Part shown: positions 1 to 8,431 of the stretch, one piece after another
Numbering within the stretch: the first letter of the stretch is position 1
Layout of the letters: every line of letters starts with the position of its first letter
DNA from: Proteobacteria bacterium UBA2133
Lineage (GTDB): Bacteria; Pseudomonadota; Gammaproteobacteria; Arenicellales; UBA868
Assembly (NCBI GenBank): GCA_002327725.1
Contig: DCXP01000022.1
Coordinates: 277-45,489 of the forward strand
DNA length: 45,213 nucleotides
Reading direction: 5' to 3'
The notes under the pieces: generated by a model
Database searches by the model: none
What the model was told of the DNA's origin: nothing
What the model saw: the letters and a program-made list of their open reading frames with translations, nothing else
Program-made: the position numbers and the translations under genes

Positions 1-1
1 T

Positions 2-466
2 CTCGCGATTGTGGATACGCCGGATACCCTACTGGTGGCTGATCGGGACCATACTGGCAAGCTCAAGGAACTCGTCGCGACACTATCGGCACGCGCGCGC
101 AGCGAAACCCAGCATCATCGAAAAGTCTACCGGCCCTGGGGCAGTTTCGACGCGGTGGACCAGGGTGAGGGCTTTCAGGTCAAGCGCATCATCGTAGACC
201 CGGGCAAGAAACTCTCTTTGCAGCGCCATCGGCACCGCGCGGAACACTGGGTGGTGGTCCGGGGCCGGGCCGAGGTAACGGTTGCCGGCGATGTATTTGT
301 GCTGGAGGAAAACCAGTCAACTTATATTCCACCGGGCACGGTTCACCGCCTCGCCAATGTGCATGACGAGCCGCTTGAAATCATCGAAGTGCAGACCGGC
401 GATTATCTTGGCGAGGATGACATCGAGCGGCTTGAGGACGACTTTCATCGCCGAAGCGGCGACTGA
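2..466 (+). CDS. manC: Mannose-1-phosphate guanylyltransferase / mannose-6-phosphate isomerase, C-terminal part (left-truncated)
   Basis: The frame is open from the window edge, so the true start lies outside; about 154 residues are visible. They contain the end of the nucleotidyltransferase domain (VVDTPDTLLVADRD) followed by the cupin of type II phosphomannose isomerases. That cupin shows PWGSF, then VDPGKKLSLQRHRHRAEHW with its metal-binding histidines, then YIPPGTVHRL and ENVHDEPLEIIEVQTGDYLGEDDI-like text near the end. In full-length AlgA/ManC/XanB proteins this domain interconverts fructose-6-P and mannose-6-P, and the N-terminal domain makes GDP-mannose for exopolysaccharide or O-antigen. 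Because the N-terminus is outside the window, a stand-alone cupin isomerase cannot be wholly excluded, but the sequence before PWGSF reads like the end of a ManC nucleotidyltransferase domain. It converges on the PhyH-family gene 26 nt downstream. Confidence 0.9.
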   Translation, partial: LAIVDTPDTLLVADRDHTGKLKELVATLSARARSETQHHRKVYRPWGSFDAVDQGEGFQVKRIIVDPGKKLSLQRHRHRAEHWVVVRGRAEVTVAGDVFVLEENQSTYIPPGTVHRLANVHDEPLEIIEVQTGDYLGEDDIERLEDDFHRRSGD

Positions 467-491
467 CCGGCGCTAAGAGCGCTCGCGCCGG

Positions 492-1304
492 TCAGGCGGG
501 GTTGGGCGAACCCGAGATAGCGTGATATTTGCGCGTCGACACGAGCAGTCTTTCTTCAGCATCATCGGGCAGCCATTCATCCGCGGGGTAATCCGTTTCG
601 AAATGACCAAAGCGGTCCTGCCCGCGAATCAGCATGGCGGAATCCGTCTTCACTTTGGTCTGGCACATCCCGGGGGTGATGTACTGGATATTGAGCCCGA
701 TCCGCCGGTCGGCGCTGGTGTTCGGACGGGAGGCATGAATCGTCCAGCCGTGATGTATGGAGGCCTCTCCCGGCGCTAAAGGGCACAGCACCGCATCCTC
801 CTCACGGACATTTTCTATGGTTTGTGACTGAAGCAGGACGTTGTCGGGATCGTCCGATGTCACCTGCTCGTGCAGCCCCTGGCGGTGACTGCCGGGGATC
901 ATCTGCATGCATCCGCTTGTGGCTGTGGCGGGCGAGAGCGCAAGCCAGGTGGAGACCTGCTTGGTGCCATCAAAACCCCAGTAGGTAAGGTCCTGGTGCC
1001 AACTGACAAATTTGGCGGTCTGCGGTTCCTTGATAATGTAGGTGACGTTGTAGAGCAGGATATCGGGCCCCAGGATCTCCTCGACAACATCCACCAGCGC
1101 CGGGTGCGTGGCCAGTTCAAAAGGGGATCTGAGAACCGTGTGCACCTTGCTGTGGTAATGCAGGGCATGTCCTATCTGACGTTCTGCATCCTCAAGCTGT
1201 CTTCGATGGGCGGCGGTTTCTTCAGGGCTCAGGACTTCAATCCCACCGAGAAAGCCGTCTTCGAAGTATTTTTCAGCCCGCGTTTGAGATCCTGTCGATG
1301 TCAT
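492..1304 (-). CDS. Phytanoyl-CoA dioxygenase (PhyH) family Fe(II)/2-oxoglutarate oxygenase
   Basis: The 270-residue product has the PhyH-family layout. The facial-triad pair H103-x-D105 lies in SWHQDLTYWGFDG. A distal histidine (H190) lies in GWTIHASRPN, followed by the 2-oxoglutarate-binding arginine region (R200/R201). The family couples decarboxylation of 2-oxoglutarate to hydroxylation of a substrate, which varies widely and cannot be named here. It is probably cytoplasmic; no signal peptide is seen. The ATG at 1304 is preceded on the minus strand by a GGGAGAG ribosome-binding site. The gene diverges from the glutamine-synthetase-like gene across a 394-nt intergenic region, so shared control with that cluster is possible but unproven. 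Confidence 0.88.
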   Translation of the reverse strand: MTSTGSQTRAEKYFEDGFLGGIEVLSPEETAAHRRQLEDAERQIGHALHYHSKVHTVLRSPFELATHPALVDVVEEILGPDILLYNVTYIIKEPQTAKFVSWHQDLTYWGFDGTKQVSTWLALSPATATSGCMQMIPGSHRQGLHEQVTSDDPDNVLLQSQTIENVREEDAVLCPLAPGEASIHHGWTIHASRPNTSADRRIGLNIQYITPGMCQTKVKTDSAMLIRGQDRFGHFETDYPADEWLPDDAEERLLVSTRKYHAISGSPNPA

Positions 1305-1560
1305 CGCGCTCTCCCGGATGTCTGAGACTCGACCCGCCGTCAGGGTCGATAATATTCATTAACCGGATCCCGGGGAATTTACTGCAGGCGATACTGAAAG
1401 CCCAACAAGTCCGCTTATATGGGTCAGGCCTGATTTCCCCTCTGGCCAGGGCTGTGTTGATTCGATAGCCAACTCCTGCCGCTGTCACAATCTATCAGGC
1501 CGTCCGCCGGTAGGTATCTGGTGATAGAGGCACAATCGGCAATTTGCCCCGGGTTTCGCG
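1305..1560. other. Divergent intergenic region without recognised genes
   Basis: Together with 1561-1698 this forms the 394-nt gap between the PhyH gene (minus) and the ligase gene (plus). I see no convincing coding sequence, RNA gene or strong hairpin in this part. It must hold the promoter of the PhyH gene, but I cannot identify a clear minus-strand -35/-10 pair. Confidence 0.5.
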
Positions 1561-1590
1561 TTGACATATTCAGGGTGACTGTCCTATATC
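1561..1590 (+). promoter_or_regulatory. Sigma-70-type promoter for the ligase/dehydrogenase/AOR cluster
   Basis: A perfect -35 hexamer TTGACA (1561-1566) is followed after 18 nt by TATATC (1585-1590), a 4/6 match to the -10 box. Around the -10 lies a short inverted repeat, CCTA-TATC-TAGG (1583-1594), which could be an operator half-site pair or chance. The ligase start is about 108 nt downstream, leaving a 5' leader of roughly 100 nt. This is a sequence-pattern prediction only. Confidence 0.55.
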
Positions 1591-1698
1591 TAGGTCGACT
1601 GAATTACCATGTCGGAAACACGAAAATGATGGCAGGCTGCTTGCTCTGAATTTGCAGGAGCATCAGGTGTCTGCTTTGCAACCAGGAGAGTGTACGAG

Positions 1699-3030
1699 AT
1701 GCAGGTAAAGAAGATTGCTGAAATGATCAAGAGCGCGGGTATCGATTCGATCAGGATCGAATTTCCTGACCTGTACGGTATCTGTCGAGGAAAACTGATC
1801 CCCGCCGGACGTCTTGAGGCGGTTATCGAGGAAGGCCTTAATTTTGCCCAAGCGGCTTATATTGTTGATCTGTCAAGCGACATTGCGGTTGCAGGAGGCT
1901 GTGGCAGTGACACTGGCTGGTCCGACATGTTGCTGCGCCCCGATCTTGACACCTTTGCGGTACTCCCACACCAACCTGGTACAGCCCGCCTCATCGGCAA
2001 TACATATCTCGGCGACAACCCGCACCCGGTAGATCCCAGGGGGGCGCTTAAGCGGATACTGAAGAAGTACGAGGCAAAGGGCCTCACAGCGATAGCCGCA
2101 TCCGAGCTGGAATTCATGATCTTTCACCCAACTGACCCTGTAACCAGTTACAACCCGGCAACATCCTGCGTATACCAGGTGAACCCGGCTGTCGACGAAA
2201 AAGGAATCCTGCGAACCCTTCAGAGCAACTGTATCGATCTGGGGCTGAACATCATGTACCTGAACCATGAGTACTTCCCCGGCCAATACGAAGTGAACTG
2301 GCACCATGAAGAAGCACTGAAAATGGCTGACCAGACTTTCACCTTTAAGTACCTGTGCAAGGAGTTGGCGGCACTCAATAACCTGAACCTGACTTTTATG
2401 GGACGGCCCGTCAACGAGGGCGGTGGAAATGGCTATCACACCCATATATCCCTGGCCCATAAAGAAAGTAACGAAAACGCCTTTTACGATCCGCAGGCTG
2501 AAGACGGCATAGCAGATCTGCAACGCTATTTCATCGGTGGGCAGTTGGCCCACGCCAGGGGAATGTCGGCTTTGCTCGCACCGACGATCAATTCGTATAA
2601 GCGCTTCCTTCCGGATTCTTTTGCCCCCTACAACATCGCCTGGGGTGGCGATAATCGCACCGCCTACTGCCGTGTACCTGATGAACGTGGCAACGGAACC
2701 CGGGTCGAAAACAGGGCAGGCTGTGCATCTGCAAATCCCTATCTGGTCATCGCCGCCATACTGGCAGCGGGACTCGACGGTATAGAGAACAAGATTGATC
2801 CGGGCGCCCCGGCCGCCGGCGACGTCTATCACGATGAATCAGGTCAATACCAACAGGTTCCGTTCTATCTGCGCGATGCCATTGCAGAACTGAAGGCGGA
2901 TACCGTGTTAGGTGAAGCATTCAGCCCCGAGTTGATTAATGCATTTGTTGCACTGAAAGAAAACGAAGAGTCCCGCTTCAAGACTACCGTTACCGACTGG
3001 GAATTTAACGAATACGCCTACCACCTGTAG
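1699..3030 (+). CDS. Glutamine synthetase family ligase (gamma-glutamylamide synthetase type, GmaS/PuuA/GlnT-like)
   Basis: This 443-residue protein has the glutamine synthetase fold. It shows SELEFMIF (glutamate/metal site), NHEYFPGQYEVNW, the ATP/metal-binding GNGYHTHISL, the SYKRFLPDSFAPYNIAWGGD loop and ENRAG with a conserved Glu/Arg. Family members of about 440-450 residues ligate amines rather than ammonia to the gamma-carboxyl of glutamate using ATP: GmaS on methylamine, PuuA on putrescine, IpuC on isopropylamine. I chose the ATG at 1699 because AGGAG at 1684-1688 sits 10 nt before it, whereas the GTG at 1690 would be too close. It leads the cluster, and the presence of mgsABC-like genes downstream favours a GmaS-like role. 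The amine substrate is not readable, and a housekeeping GlnA is unlikely given the context. Confidence 0.85.
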   Translation: MQVKKIAEMIKSAGIDSIRIEFPDLYGICRGKLIPAGRLEAVIEEGLNFAQAAYIVDLSSDIAVAGGCGSDTGWSDMLLRPDLDTFAVLPHQPGTARLIGNTYLGDNPHPVDPRGALKRILKKYEAKGLTAIAASELEFMIFHPTDPVTSYNPATSCVYQVNPAVDEKGILRTLQSNCIDLGLNIMYLNHEYFPGQYEVNWHHEEALKMADQTFTFKYLCKELAALNNLNLTFMGRPVNEGGGNGYHTHISLAHKESNENAFYDPQAEDGIADLQRYFIGGQLAHARGMSALLAPTINSYKRFLPDSFAPYNIAWGGDNRTAYCRVPDERGNGTRVENRAGCASANPYLVIAAILAAGLDGIENKIDPGAPAAGDVYHDESGQYQQVPFYLRDAIAELKADTVLGEAFSPELINAFVALKENEESRFKTTVTDWEFNEYAYHL

Positions 3031-3107
3031 CGCCCAACTGAAGTGGATAAACCAGCGAGTCAAGCAGTTGGACGGGGTAGCAAATTGGCGATACCTATGG
3101 AGTTCGT

Positions 3108-3389
3108 TTGAAAGCCCAACGGATCAGCAAGATCGAGCACGGAACTCCCGTCAGCCTGATTGTGAACGGACAGGAAATCCAGGCCCAGGCCGGTGAAAGT
3201 ATTGCTGCTGCCTTGCTGGCCGCCGGACAGCGGCAAATCAGCCAGAACAGTAAAAGCCGCGCACCACGAGGCTACTTCTGCGGAATGGGTATGTGCTTTG
3301 AATGTGTGGCGACGGTAGACGGCGTCCCAAACGTGCGTACTTGCATTACCGAAGTGACCCCTGGGTGTGTCGTTGAAACCGGTTCGTGA
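3108..3389 (+). CDS. Small [2Fe-2S] subunit of a dye-linked amine/amino-acid dehydrogenase
   Basis: The 93-residue protein is a stand-alone plant-type ferredoxin fold like the N-terminal part of sarcosine oxidase alpha, HcnA, or the small subunit of heteromeric proline/hydroxyproline dehydrogenases. The cluster ligands C58-x4-C63-x2-C66-x12-C79 are all present (YFCGMGMCFEC ... RTC). The start is TTG at 3108, with GGAG at 3099-3102 as the ribosome-binding site; the nearby ATG at 3097 runs into a stop after four codons. The stop overlaps the next start (GTGA), so it is translated with the FAD subunit. It is expected to pass electrons between the two FAD subunits. HcnA is an alternative family label, but no glycine-cyanide context is visible. 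Confidence 0.88.
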   Translation: MKAQRISKIEHGTPVSLIVNGQEIQAQAGESIAAALLAAGQRQISQNSKSRAPRGYFCGMGMCFECVATVDGVPNVRTCITEVTPGCVVETGS

Positions 3390-4849
3390 TACCCCGCAAA
3401 CCTGACACGACTGAAATTGCCATCGTCGGTGCGGGACCGGCTGGGGTGGCGGCCGCCGTAACAGCGGCACGCGCTGGTGCATCAGTGACCGTGCTGGATG
3501 AATATGCCAGACCCGGTGGACAGTACTACAAGCAACCCGTGCACACCGACGGTGGGCCGAGCTACCCACACTCCCTGGCTTCGACTATTCAGCAGGGCCG
3601 AGAACTGCTTGAGGGGTTGAGCCATCCGGGAATTGATCTTCAGTGCAATACGCTGGCCTGGAACATCTCGGCAGATGAGCTGGTGCTTGATCTGTATAGC
3701 CCCGCGGGTGCACGGGCACTGCAAGCGCAACGCATCATCCTCTGCGCCGGCGCCACTGAGCGAGCGGTGCCTTTTCCCGGCTGGACATTACCCGGCGTGA
3801 TCATGGCCGGTGCGGGCCAACTGATGCTGAAAGCGCATGGGCTGCTGCCCGGGAAAACGTTCCTGCTGGCAGGAACCGGACCCCTGCTGCAACTTGCAGC
3901 CGTGCAACTGCTGGAAGCCGGCGCCCAGATCGCCGCGCTCGTGGAATTGCGGTCACGCACGGAATTCCTTAAGAGCGCCGCCCACTTGTGGCGATATCCG
4001 GACAAACTGGGGCAGGGTTTCGCTACCCTGCAGAAACTGCTGCAAGCACGGGTACCGATAAAGTTCGGGCATACCATCGCCCAGGCGCTGGGTGAGACCG
4101 AAGTATCCGGGGCCGTGATCATGAGGGTGGATGGCGATGGTCAGCCGATTCCCGGCAGCGAAACCCGTTTCGAGGTTGACACCATCTGCCTGAATTACGG
4201 TTTCACTCCGGCTACAGAATTACCGCGGATTGCAGGCTGCGAGCAGTACTTCGACCAGGACTACGCCACTTATGCCACCGCCACTAACGACAGCCTGGAA
4301 ACCAGCATCGCCGGAATTCTTGCGGCCGGCGAAACCCGTGGTATGGGCGGGGCTGAGGTGGCCGTTATTGAAGGCCAGTTGGCCGGCAGTGTGGCCGCGC
4401 AACAGCTCGGGTTCAGCCCGCCATTTGACCAGAACGGGTTATCCGACAAACGGCTGCAGGCGCGCGCCGTGGCCGCCTCACTGGGAAAAATGTTTCAGCT
4501 CAAGCCGGGGCTTTGCGCACTGGCCGCCGACGATGTGCCGGTTTGCCGGTGCGAGGAAGTGAGTGCCGGCGAGGTACGCGCCGCTATACGCAATGGCGTG
4601 GTACAGCTGAACCAGCTAAAGCCCTGGACCCGCGCCGGTATGGGACGTTGCCAGGGTCGAATCTGTGGCGACATACTCCGCCAGATCGTGGCAGCAGAAA
4701 CCGGTTTGCCGCTCTCGGAGATCCAGCCCTTTACGGCACGTGCGCCGGTCAAACCCGTGCCATTGGAAGTGGTCGGCGGCCCGGTTGCCGAGACTGATAC
4801 CTTGACCTGGGAGGATCACGTTGGCGGATATGGGGTGGCAAGGACCTGA
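3386..4849 (+). CDS. FAD/NAD(P)-binding oxidoreductase subunit with C-terminal BFD-like [2Fe-2S] domain
   Basis: The 487-residue protein begins with an FAD dinucleotide fold (VGAGPAGVAAA, residues about 14-24). A second Rossmann segment (LAGTGPLLQLAAVQLLEAGA) follows near residue 160. A BFD-like [2Fe-2S] domain closes the chain, with ligands C387, C389, C422 and C427 (VCRCEEV ... GRCQGRIC). This order matches alpha subunits of HcnB, opine oxidase, and D-hydroxyproline or L-proline dehydrogenases, and the C-terminal part of sarcosine oxidase alpha. It starts at GTG 3386, overlapping the upstream stop. The next gene follows after 2 nt. It probably accepts electrons from the substrate-oxidising subunit. 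Whether the second fold binds NAD(P), giving a route to NAD+, cannot be settled by eye. Confidence 0.87.
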   Translation: MIPRKPDTTEIAIVGAGPAGVAAAVTAARAGASVTVLDEYARPGGQYYKQPVHTDGGPSYPHSLASTIQQGRELLEGLSHPGIDLQCNTLAWNISADELVLDLYSPAGARALQAQRIILCAGATERAVPFPGWTLPGVIMAGAGQLMLKAHGLLPGKTFLLAGTGPLLQLAAVQLLEAGAQIAALVELRSRTEFLKSAAHLWRYPDKLGQGFATLQKLLQARVPIKFGHTIAQALGETEVSGAVIMRVDGDGQPIPGSETRFEVDTICLNYGFTPATELPRIAGCEQYFDQDYATYATATNDSLETSIAGILAAGETRGMGGAEVAVIEGQLAGSVAAQQLGFSPPFDQNGLSDKRLQARAVAASLGKMFQLKPGLCALAADDVPVCRCEEVSAGEVRAAIRNGVVQLNQLKPWTRAGMGRCQGRICGDILRQIVAAETGLPLSEIQPFTARAPVKPVPLEVVGGPVAETDTLTWEDHVGGYGVART

Positions 4850-4851
4850 CG

Positions 4852-6570
4852 ATGGCCCACCACCAGGCAGACGTGATCATCATCGGTGGCGGCATCGTAG
4901 GCTGTACCACCGCCTACCAGCTGACCCGTGCGGGAGTTGATGTCCTGCTGCTGGACCGCGACGGTATAGGCAGCGGTGCCAGCGGTCGCTCCGGGGGCGG
5001 AGTCCGGCAATCTGCCCGCGTCTCTGAGGAGATTCCACTCGCCAAAGCCAGTGTTGCTTTGTTCCCAGACTTATCCGATGAGCTCGGAGTTGATATCGAA
5101 TATGTCCAGGCGGGCAACCTGCGAGTGGTGGAGTCACTCGATTATCGCCGCGCGATGCAGGTAGATGTTGCACGCCAGCAGTCACATGGATTGGACGTCT
5201 CCTGGCTGGAGGTTGCCGATGTGCTGGAACTGGTACCGACACTGCGCTGGCAGAGCATCATTGGGGCAAGTTATTGCCCGGATGATGGCCACTGCAATCC
5301 GTTACGGCTGGTGACGGGGTTTTATAACAAAGCAATTGAAGGCGGTACCCGGGTACTGCTGAATTGCGAAGTACAAAATATTGTCCAGAAAGACAGCGGG
5401 CTGGCTGAAGTCGAAACGCCTGCTCACACCGCGACCGCGCCGGTGGTTGTTCTCGCTGCAGGTTTTGGTTCTCAGAAACTGTGCTACCAAATCGGCTATG
5501 ACCTGCCGCTCGCGAATGTCCGCTACGAATCGATGATTACCGAACCGCTGCCCCCCTTGTTCCGGCAGATGTTCGGCGTTGCAAGCAGCGATCTTTTTTT
5601 CCGGCAAACCGCTAATGGTGGTGTCCACTTTGGTGGAGGCATTCTCGAGGAGACTGGCCAGGAAGATACCCACACTACCAGCAGCAACCTGCAGCTCGCG
5701 GTCGCGCACATCTCAAAACTGGTGTCGGATCTCGAAAAAGCCAAATTGCTCCGTACCTGGGGCGGGCTGGATCCCAGTACTCCCGACGGCATGCCTATCA
5801 TCGATTTTCTGAATGAAAACGTGCTGCTGGCTTCGGGCTTTTGTGGACACGGCTTGGCAACCGGGCCGATCGTCGGCCAGTATCTGGCGCAGTGGGTGCA
5901 GAACGGGGTATGCCCCGAGGCACTGGCACCTTTTAACCGCAACCGTTTTGACGGGTGGCTGCAAACCAAGTGGACGCCTTCGGGATCTGTTGCTGCAGTA
6001 CTGGCAACCGAAGATACCCAGATCGCCGGTGCGGGCGAGCTGGACGCGAGGGTTCCTTTCATGACACCCCCAAAATATGAAGAGCCGGACGAGCCAAGCG
6101 GGCAACCCAAACTTGCAGTCAATCCGCAGATGTGCACCGGCTGTCGCATGTGTGAGGTTGCCTGCTCCATCGCCCACGAGCAGGAAACAGCCCAGGCCCA
6201 GTTGCGCATCCAGGTGGTTTACCCCAGCGATGATTATTTCCTGCCCATCGTATGCATCCACTGTGAGGAAAGGCACTGCCTGAAGGTCTGCCCTCATGAA
6301 GCGATGCAAGTAAATGAGCAGGGCGCTGTCAGTATCATTCGTGAGAACTGCACCAGTTGCATGGAGTGTATCTTTGCTTGCCCGACAGGCGGCGTTACGC
6401 ATTCCCCGGCCAAATCAGCCGTGGTCAAGTGTGATCTGTGTGACGGAGACCCCGCCTGTGTTCGTTACTGTCCTACCGAGGCAATTACCTTTCGCCATAT
6501 CGATGCAGCAGCTTCTGACGAACTGGCAACCCTGATGACAACTCACCTGCCATCACGGGCAGCGAGGTAA
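4852..6570 (+). CDS. SoxB/DadA-like FAD amine oxidoreductase fused to a four-cluster polyferredoxin domain
   Basis: Residues 1 to about 390 form a DAO-type FAD oxidoreductase: IIIGGGIVGCTTAYQLTRAG at the N-terminus, then GSGASGRSGGGVR, and a GLATGPIVGQYLAQW-type C-terminal FAD motif. This fold oxidises C-N bonds of secondary amines or amino acids (sarcosine, N-methylglutamate, D-amino acids, proline). From about residue 415 a ferredoxin region begins. Its first cysteine group is C428, C431, C434 and C438 (CTGCRMCEVAC). Three more groups follow (CIHCEERHCLKVC, CTSCMECIFAC, CDLCDGDPACVRYC). This layout resembles HycB/DmsB-type proteins and the AorA electron-transfer subunit of bacterial AORs. 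The usual beta subunit lacks this tail. The AOR gene begins 9 nt downstream, so the tail is its likely electron acceptor. The frame runs continuously through the junction, so this is a genuine fusion. Confidence 0.9.
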   Translation: MAHHQADVIIIGGGIVGCTTAYQLTRAGVDVLLLDRDGIGSGASGRSGGGVRQSARVSEEIPLAKASVALFPDLSDELGVDIEYVQAGNLRVVESLDYRRAMQVDVARQQSHGLDVSWLEVADVLELVPTLRWQSIIGASYCPDDGHCNPLRLVTGFYNKAIEGGTRVLLNCEVQNIVQKDSGLAEVETPAHTATAPVVVLAAGFGSQKLCYQIGYDLPLANVRYESMITEPLPPLFRQMFGVASSDLFFRQTANGGVHFGGGILEETGQEDTHTTSSNLQLAVAHISKLVSDLEKAKLLRTWGGLDPSTPDGMPIIDFLNENVLLASGFCGHGLATGPIVGQYLAQWVQNGVCPEALAPFNRNRFDGWLQTKWTPSGSVAAVLATEDTQIAGAGELDARVPFMTPPKYEEPDEPSGQPKLAVNPQMCTGCRMCEVACSIAHEQETAQAQLRIQVVYPSDDYFLPIVCIHCEERHCLKVCPHEAMQVNEQGAVSIIRENCTSCMECIFACPTGGVTHSPAKSAVVKCDLCDGDPACVRYCPTEAITFRHIDAAASDELATLMTTHLPSRAAR

Positions 6571-6579
6571 CAAACGATC

Positions 6580-8412
6580 ATGTACTACGGCTATACCGGA
6601 AACATTCTGCGGGTCGATCTCGGCACGGGCACTGTCAGTAGAGAGCTGCTGGAGTTGCAGATGGCCGAGGACTTTATCGGTGGCCGCGGGCTGGCCTCCC
6701 GCCTGCTGTGCCAGGAGTTTGACCCTGCAGCAGACGCGCTTAGCCCGGAAAACCCCCTGATTTTCGGCACCGGCCCGCTCACCGGTACCGGCGCACCCGC
6801 AACATCCCGTTATGTGGTCGTATGTAAAGCGCCGCTGACCGGGACGATCGCCTGCTCCAACTCGGGCGGCTTCTTCGGCCCGGAACTGAAATTCGCAGGA
6901 TACGATGCCCTGATCATCCAGGGCGAATCTGCCGAACCCGTCTACCTGTGGATTGACAACAGGACGGTACAGATCCGCCCGGCAGAATCACTCTGGGGCA
7001 AGTTTCCCACTGAAACCGAATCGGCGCTTCGCAGCCTGACCCATCCAAGTGCCAAGGTTGCCTGTATCGGCCCGGGTGGTGAGAACCTATCTCTGCTTGC
7101 CGGCGTAGTGAACGATGGATACCGCCTTGCCGCACGCAGCGGGGTTGGCGCGCTGATGGGCAAGAAGAAACTCAAGGCGATTGCTGTTCATGGCACCGGC
7201 AGTGTCAGCCTGCAGGATCCGCAACAATTCTGGAAAGCTGCCCTGGACATGCATCAGAAGATAACGGCAGACCCGGTTTCGTTTGGCAGTTTCCGTGCCT
7301 ATGGCACCGCCAGCCTGGTAAGCCTGATCAACGAGATGGGAGCGTATCCCACCCGTAATTTCCAGTCTGATACCTTTGAAGGGGCTGCCCACACCAGCGG
7401 AGAAGCACTTGTCGATGGGATTCTGCAACGCAACCGCGCCTGTTTTGCCTGCCCAATCGCGTGCACCCGTGTCTCTGAAGTCAAGGAAGGACCCTACCAG
7501 GGCCGTGGCGAGGGGCCCGAATATGAATCAATCTGGGCGCTGGGCGCCCTTTGTGGCGTTGCTGACCTGGCCGCGGTAAGCAAAGCCAACTTCATCTGCG
7601 GCGACTATGGCATTGATACTATCTCCACCGGTGCCACGATCGCCTGCGCAATGGAACTGTTCGAGAAAGGCGCCCTCCCGGAACAGGAACTGGGCTTTCC
7701 GTTGAGGTTCGGTGATGCAGCCGCCCTGGTTCGCGCGGTTGAGATGACCGGAAAACGAGAAGGCTTCGGTGATGTTCTGGCCGATGGCAGTTACCGACTG
7801 GCTGTGCGCTACGGCCACCCCGAGTTTTTCATGGGTGCGAAAAAGCTGGAGATGTCCGCCTACAGCCCACGTGTCTTTCAGGGTATGGCCCTGCAATATG
7901 CGACCTCGAACCGCGGCGCGTGCCACGTGCGGGGCAACACGGTCGCCGCTGAACTGTACGGCATTCCCCGTTATCTACCGCCGGAGGCACTGGAGCAAAA
8001 AGAAGAAATGGTACGGCGCCCATTCCAGAATTCGACCGCGTTCGTCGACTCAACAGGCATTTGCCTGTTTACCAAGTTTGCCATTACCCACCGGGAAATC
8101 TGTGCACTGCTGGCTCCTGCCACGGGGCTCGATTTCAATTTTGATCGCTCAATTGAACAAGGTGACCGGATCTGGAACCTGGAGCGAATGTTTAACCTAC
8201 GCGCCGGCTTTACGTGTGAAGACGACCGGCTGCCACAACGCGTCAGTGAACCTGCGGTTGACGGACCGCGGGCCGGCAGCCGGGCCATACTGCAAGAACA
8301 CCTGCAAACCTATTACCTGCTGCGAGGCTGGGATGAGTCAGGCCGCCCAACACGCGCCAAGCTGGAGGAACTGGGCCTGGAAGATTGGTGGGGTGTGTGC
8401 AACGATGCATAA
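6580..8412 (+). CDS. aor: Tungsten-containing aldehyde:ferredoxin oxidoreductase
   Basis: The 610-residue protein matches the AOR family in length and order. An N-terminal tungstopterin-binding domain opens with YYGYTGNILRVDLGTG and includes GGRGLASRLL and SNSGGFFGPELKFAGYD. The [4Fe-4S] ligands are C288, C291 and C295 (CFACPIAC), with the fourth, C495, inside the pterin motif DSTGIC. GPEYESIW carries the conserved glutamate. These positions almost coincide with those of Pyrococcus furiosus AOR. The family oxidises aldehydes to carboxylic acids, reducing ferredoxin at very low potential, with W-bis-pyranopterin. GAGG at 6563-6566 serves as ribosome-binding site. The ferredoxin-tailed dehydrogenase upstream and the MoaD-like gene downstream fit electron transfer and cofactor assembly. 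The aldehyde probably comes from the neighbouring amine dehydrogenase. AORs are much less common in proteobacteria than in archaea and clostridia. Confidence 0.95.
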   Translation: MYYGYTGNILRVDLGTGTVSRELLELQMAEDFIGGRGLASRLLCQEFDPAADALSPENPLIFGTGPLTGTGAPATSRYVVVCKAPLTGTIACSNSGGFFGPELKFAGYDALIIQGESAEPVYLWIDNRTVQIRPAESLWGKFPTETESALRSLTHPSAKVACIGPGGENLSLLAGVVNDGYRLAARSGVGALMGKKKLKAIAVHGTGSVSLQDPQQFWKAALDMHQKITADPVSFGSFRAYGTASLVSLINEMGAYPTRNFQSDTFEGAAHTSGEALVDGILQRNRACFACPIACTRVSEVKEGPYQGRGEGPEYESIWALGALCGVADLAAVSKANFICGDYGIDTISTGATIACAMELFEKGALPEQELGFPLRFGDAAALVRAVEMTGKREGFGDVLADGSYRLAVRYGHPEFFMGAKKLEMSAYSPRVFQGMALQYATSNRGACHVRGNTVAAELYGIPRYLPPEALEQKEEMVRRPFQNSTAFVDSTGICLFTKFAITHREICALLAPATGLDFNFDRSIEQGDRIWNLERMFNLRAGFTCEDDRLPQRVSEPAVDGPRAGSRAILQEHLQTYYLLRGWDESGRPTRAKLEELGLEDWWGVCNDA

Positions 8413-8431
8413 ATGACGCAATCCATCGCAC

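Noticed and set aside
1873..2832. Long open frame of 319 codons on the minus strand inside the ligase gene
   Set aside because: It is antisense to a gene with complete glutamine synthetase motifs, and its translation shows no domain or plausible start signals.
3097..3111. ATG at 3097 as start of the small iron-sulfur subunit
   Set aside because: It is in another frame and meets a stop after four codons; TTG 3108 with GGAG upstream gives the full ferredoxin domain.
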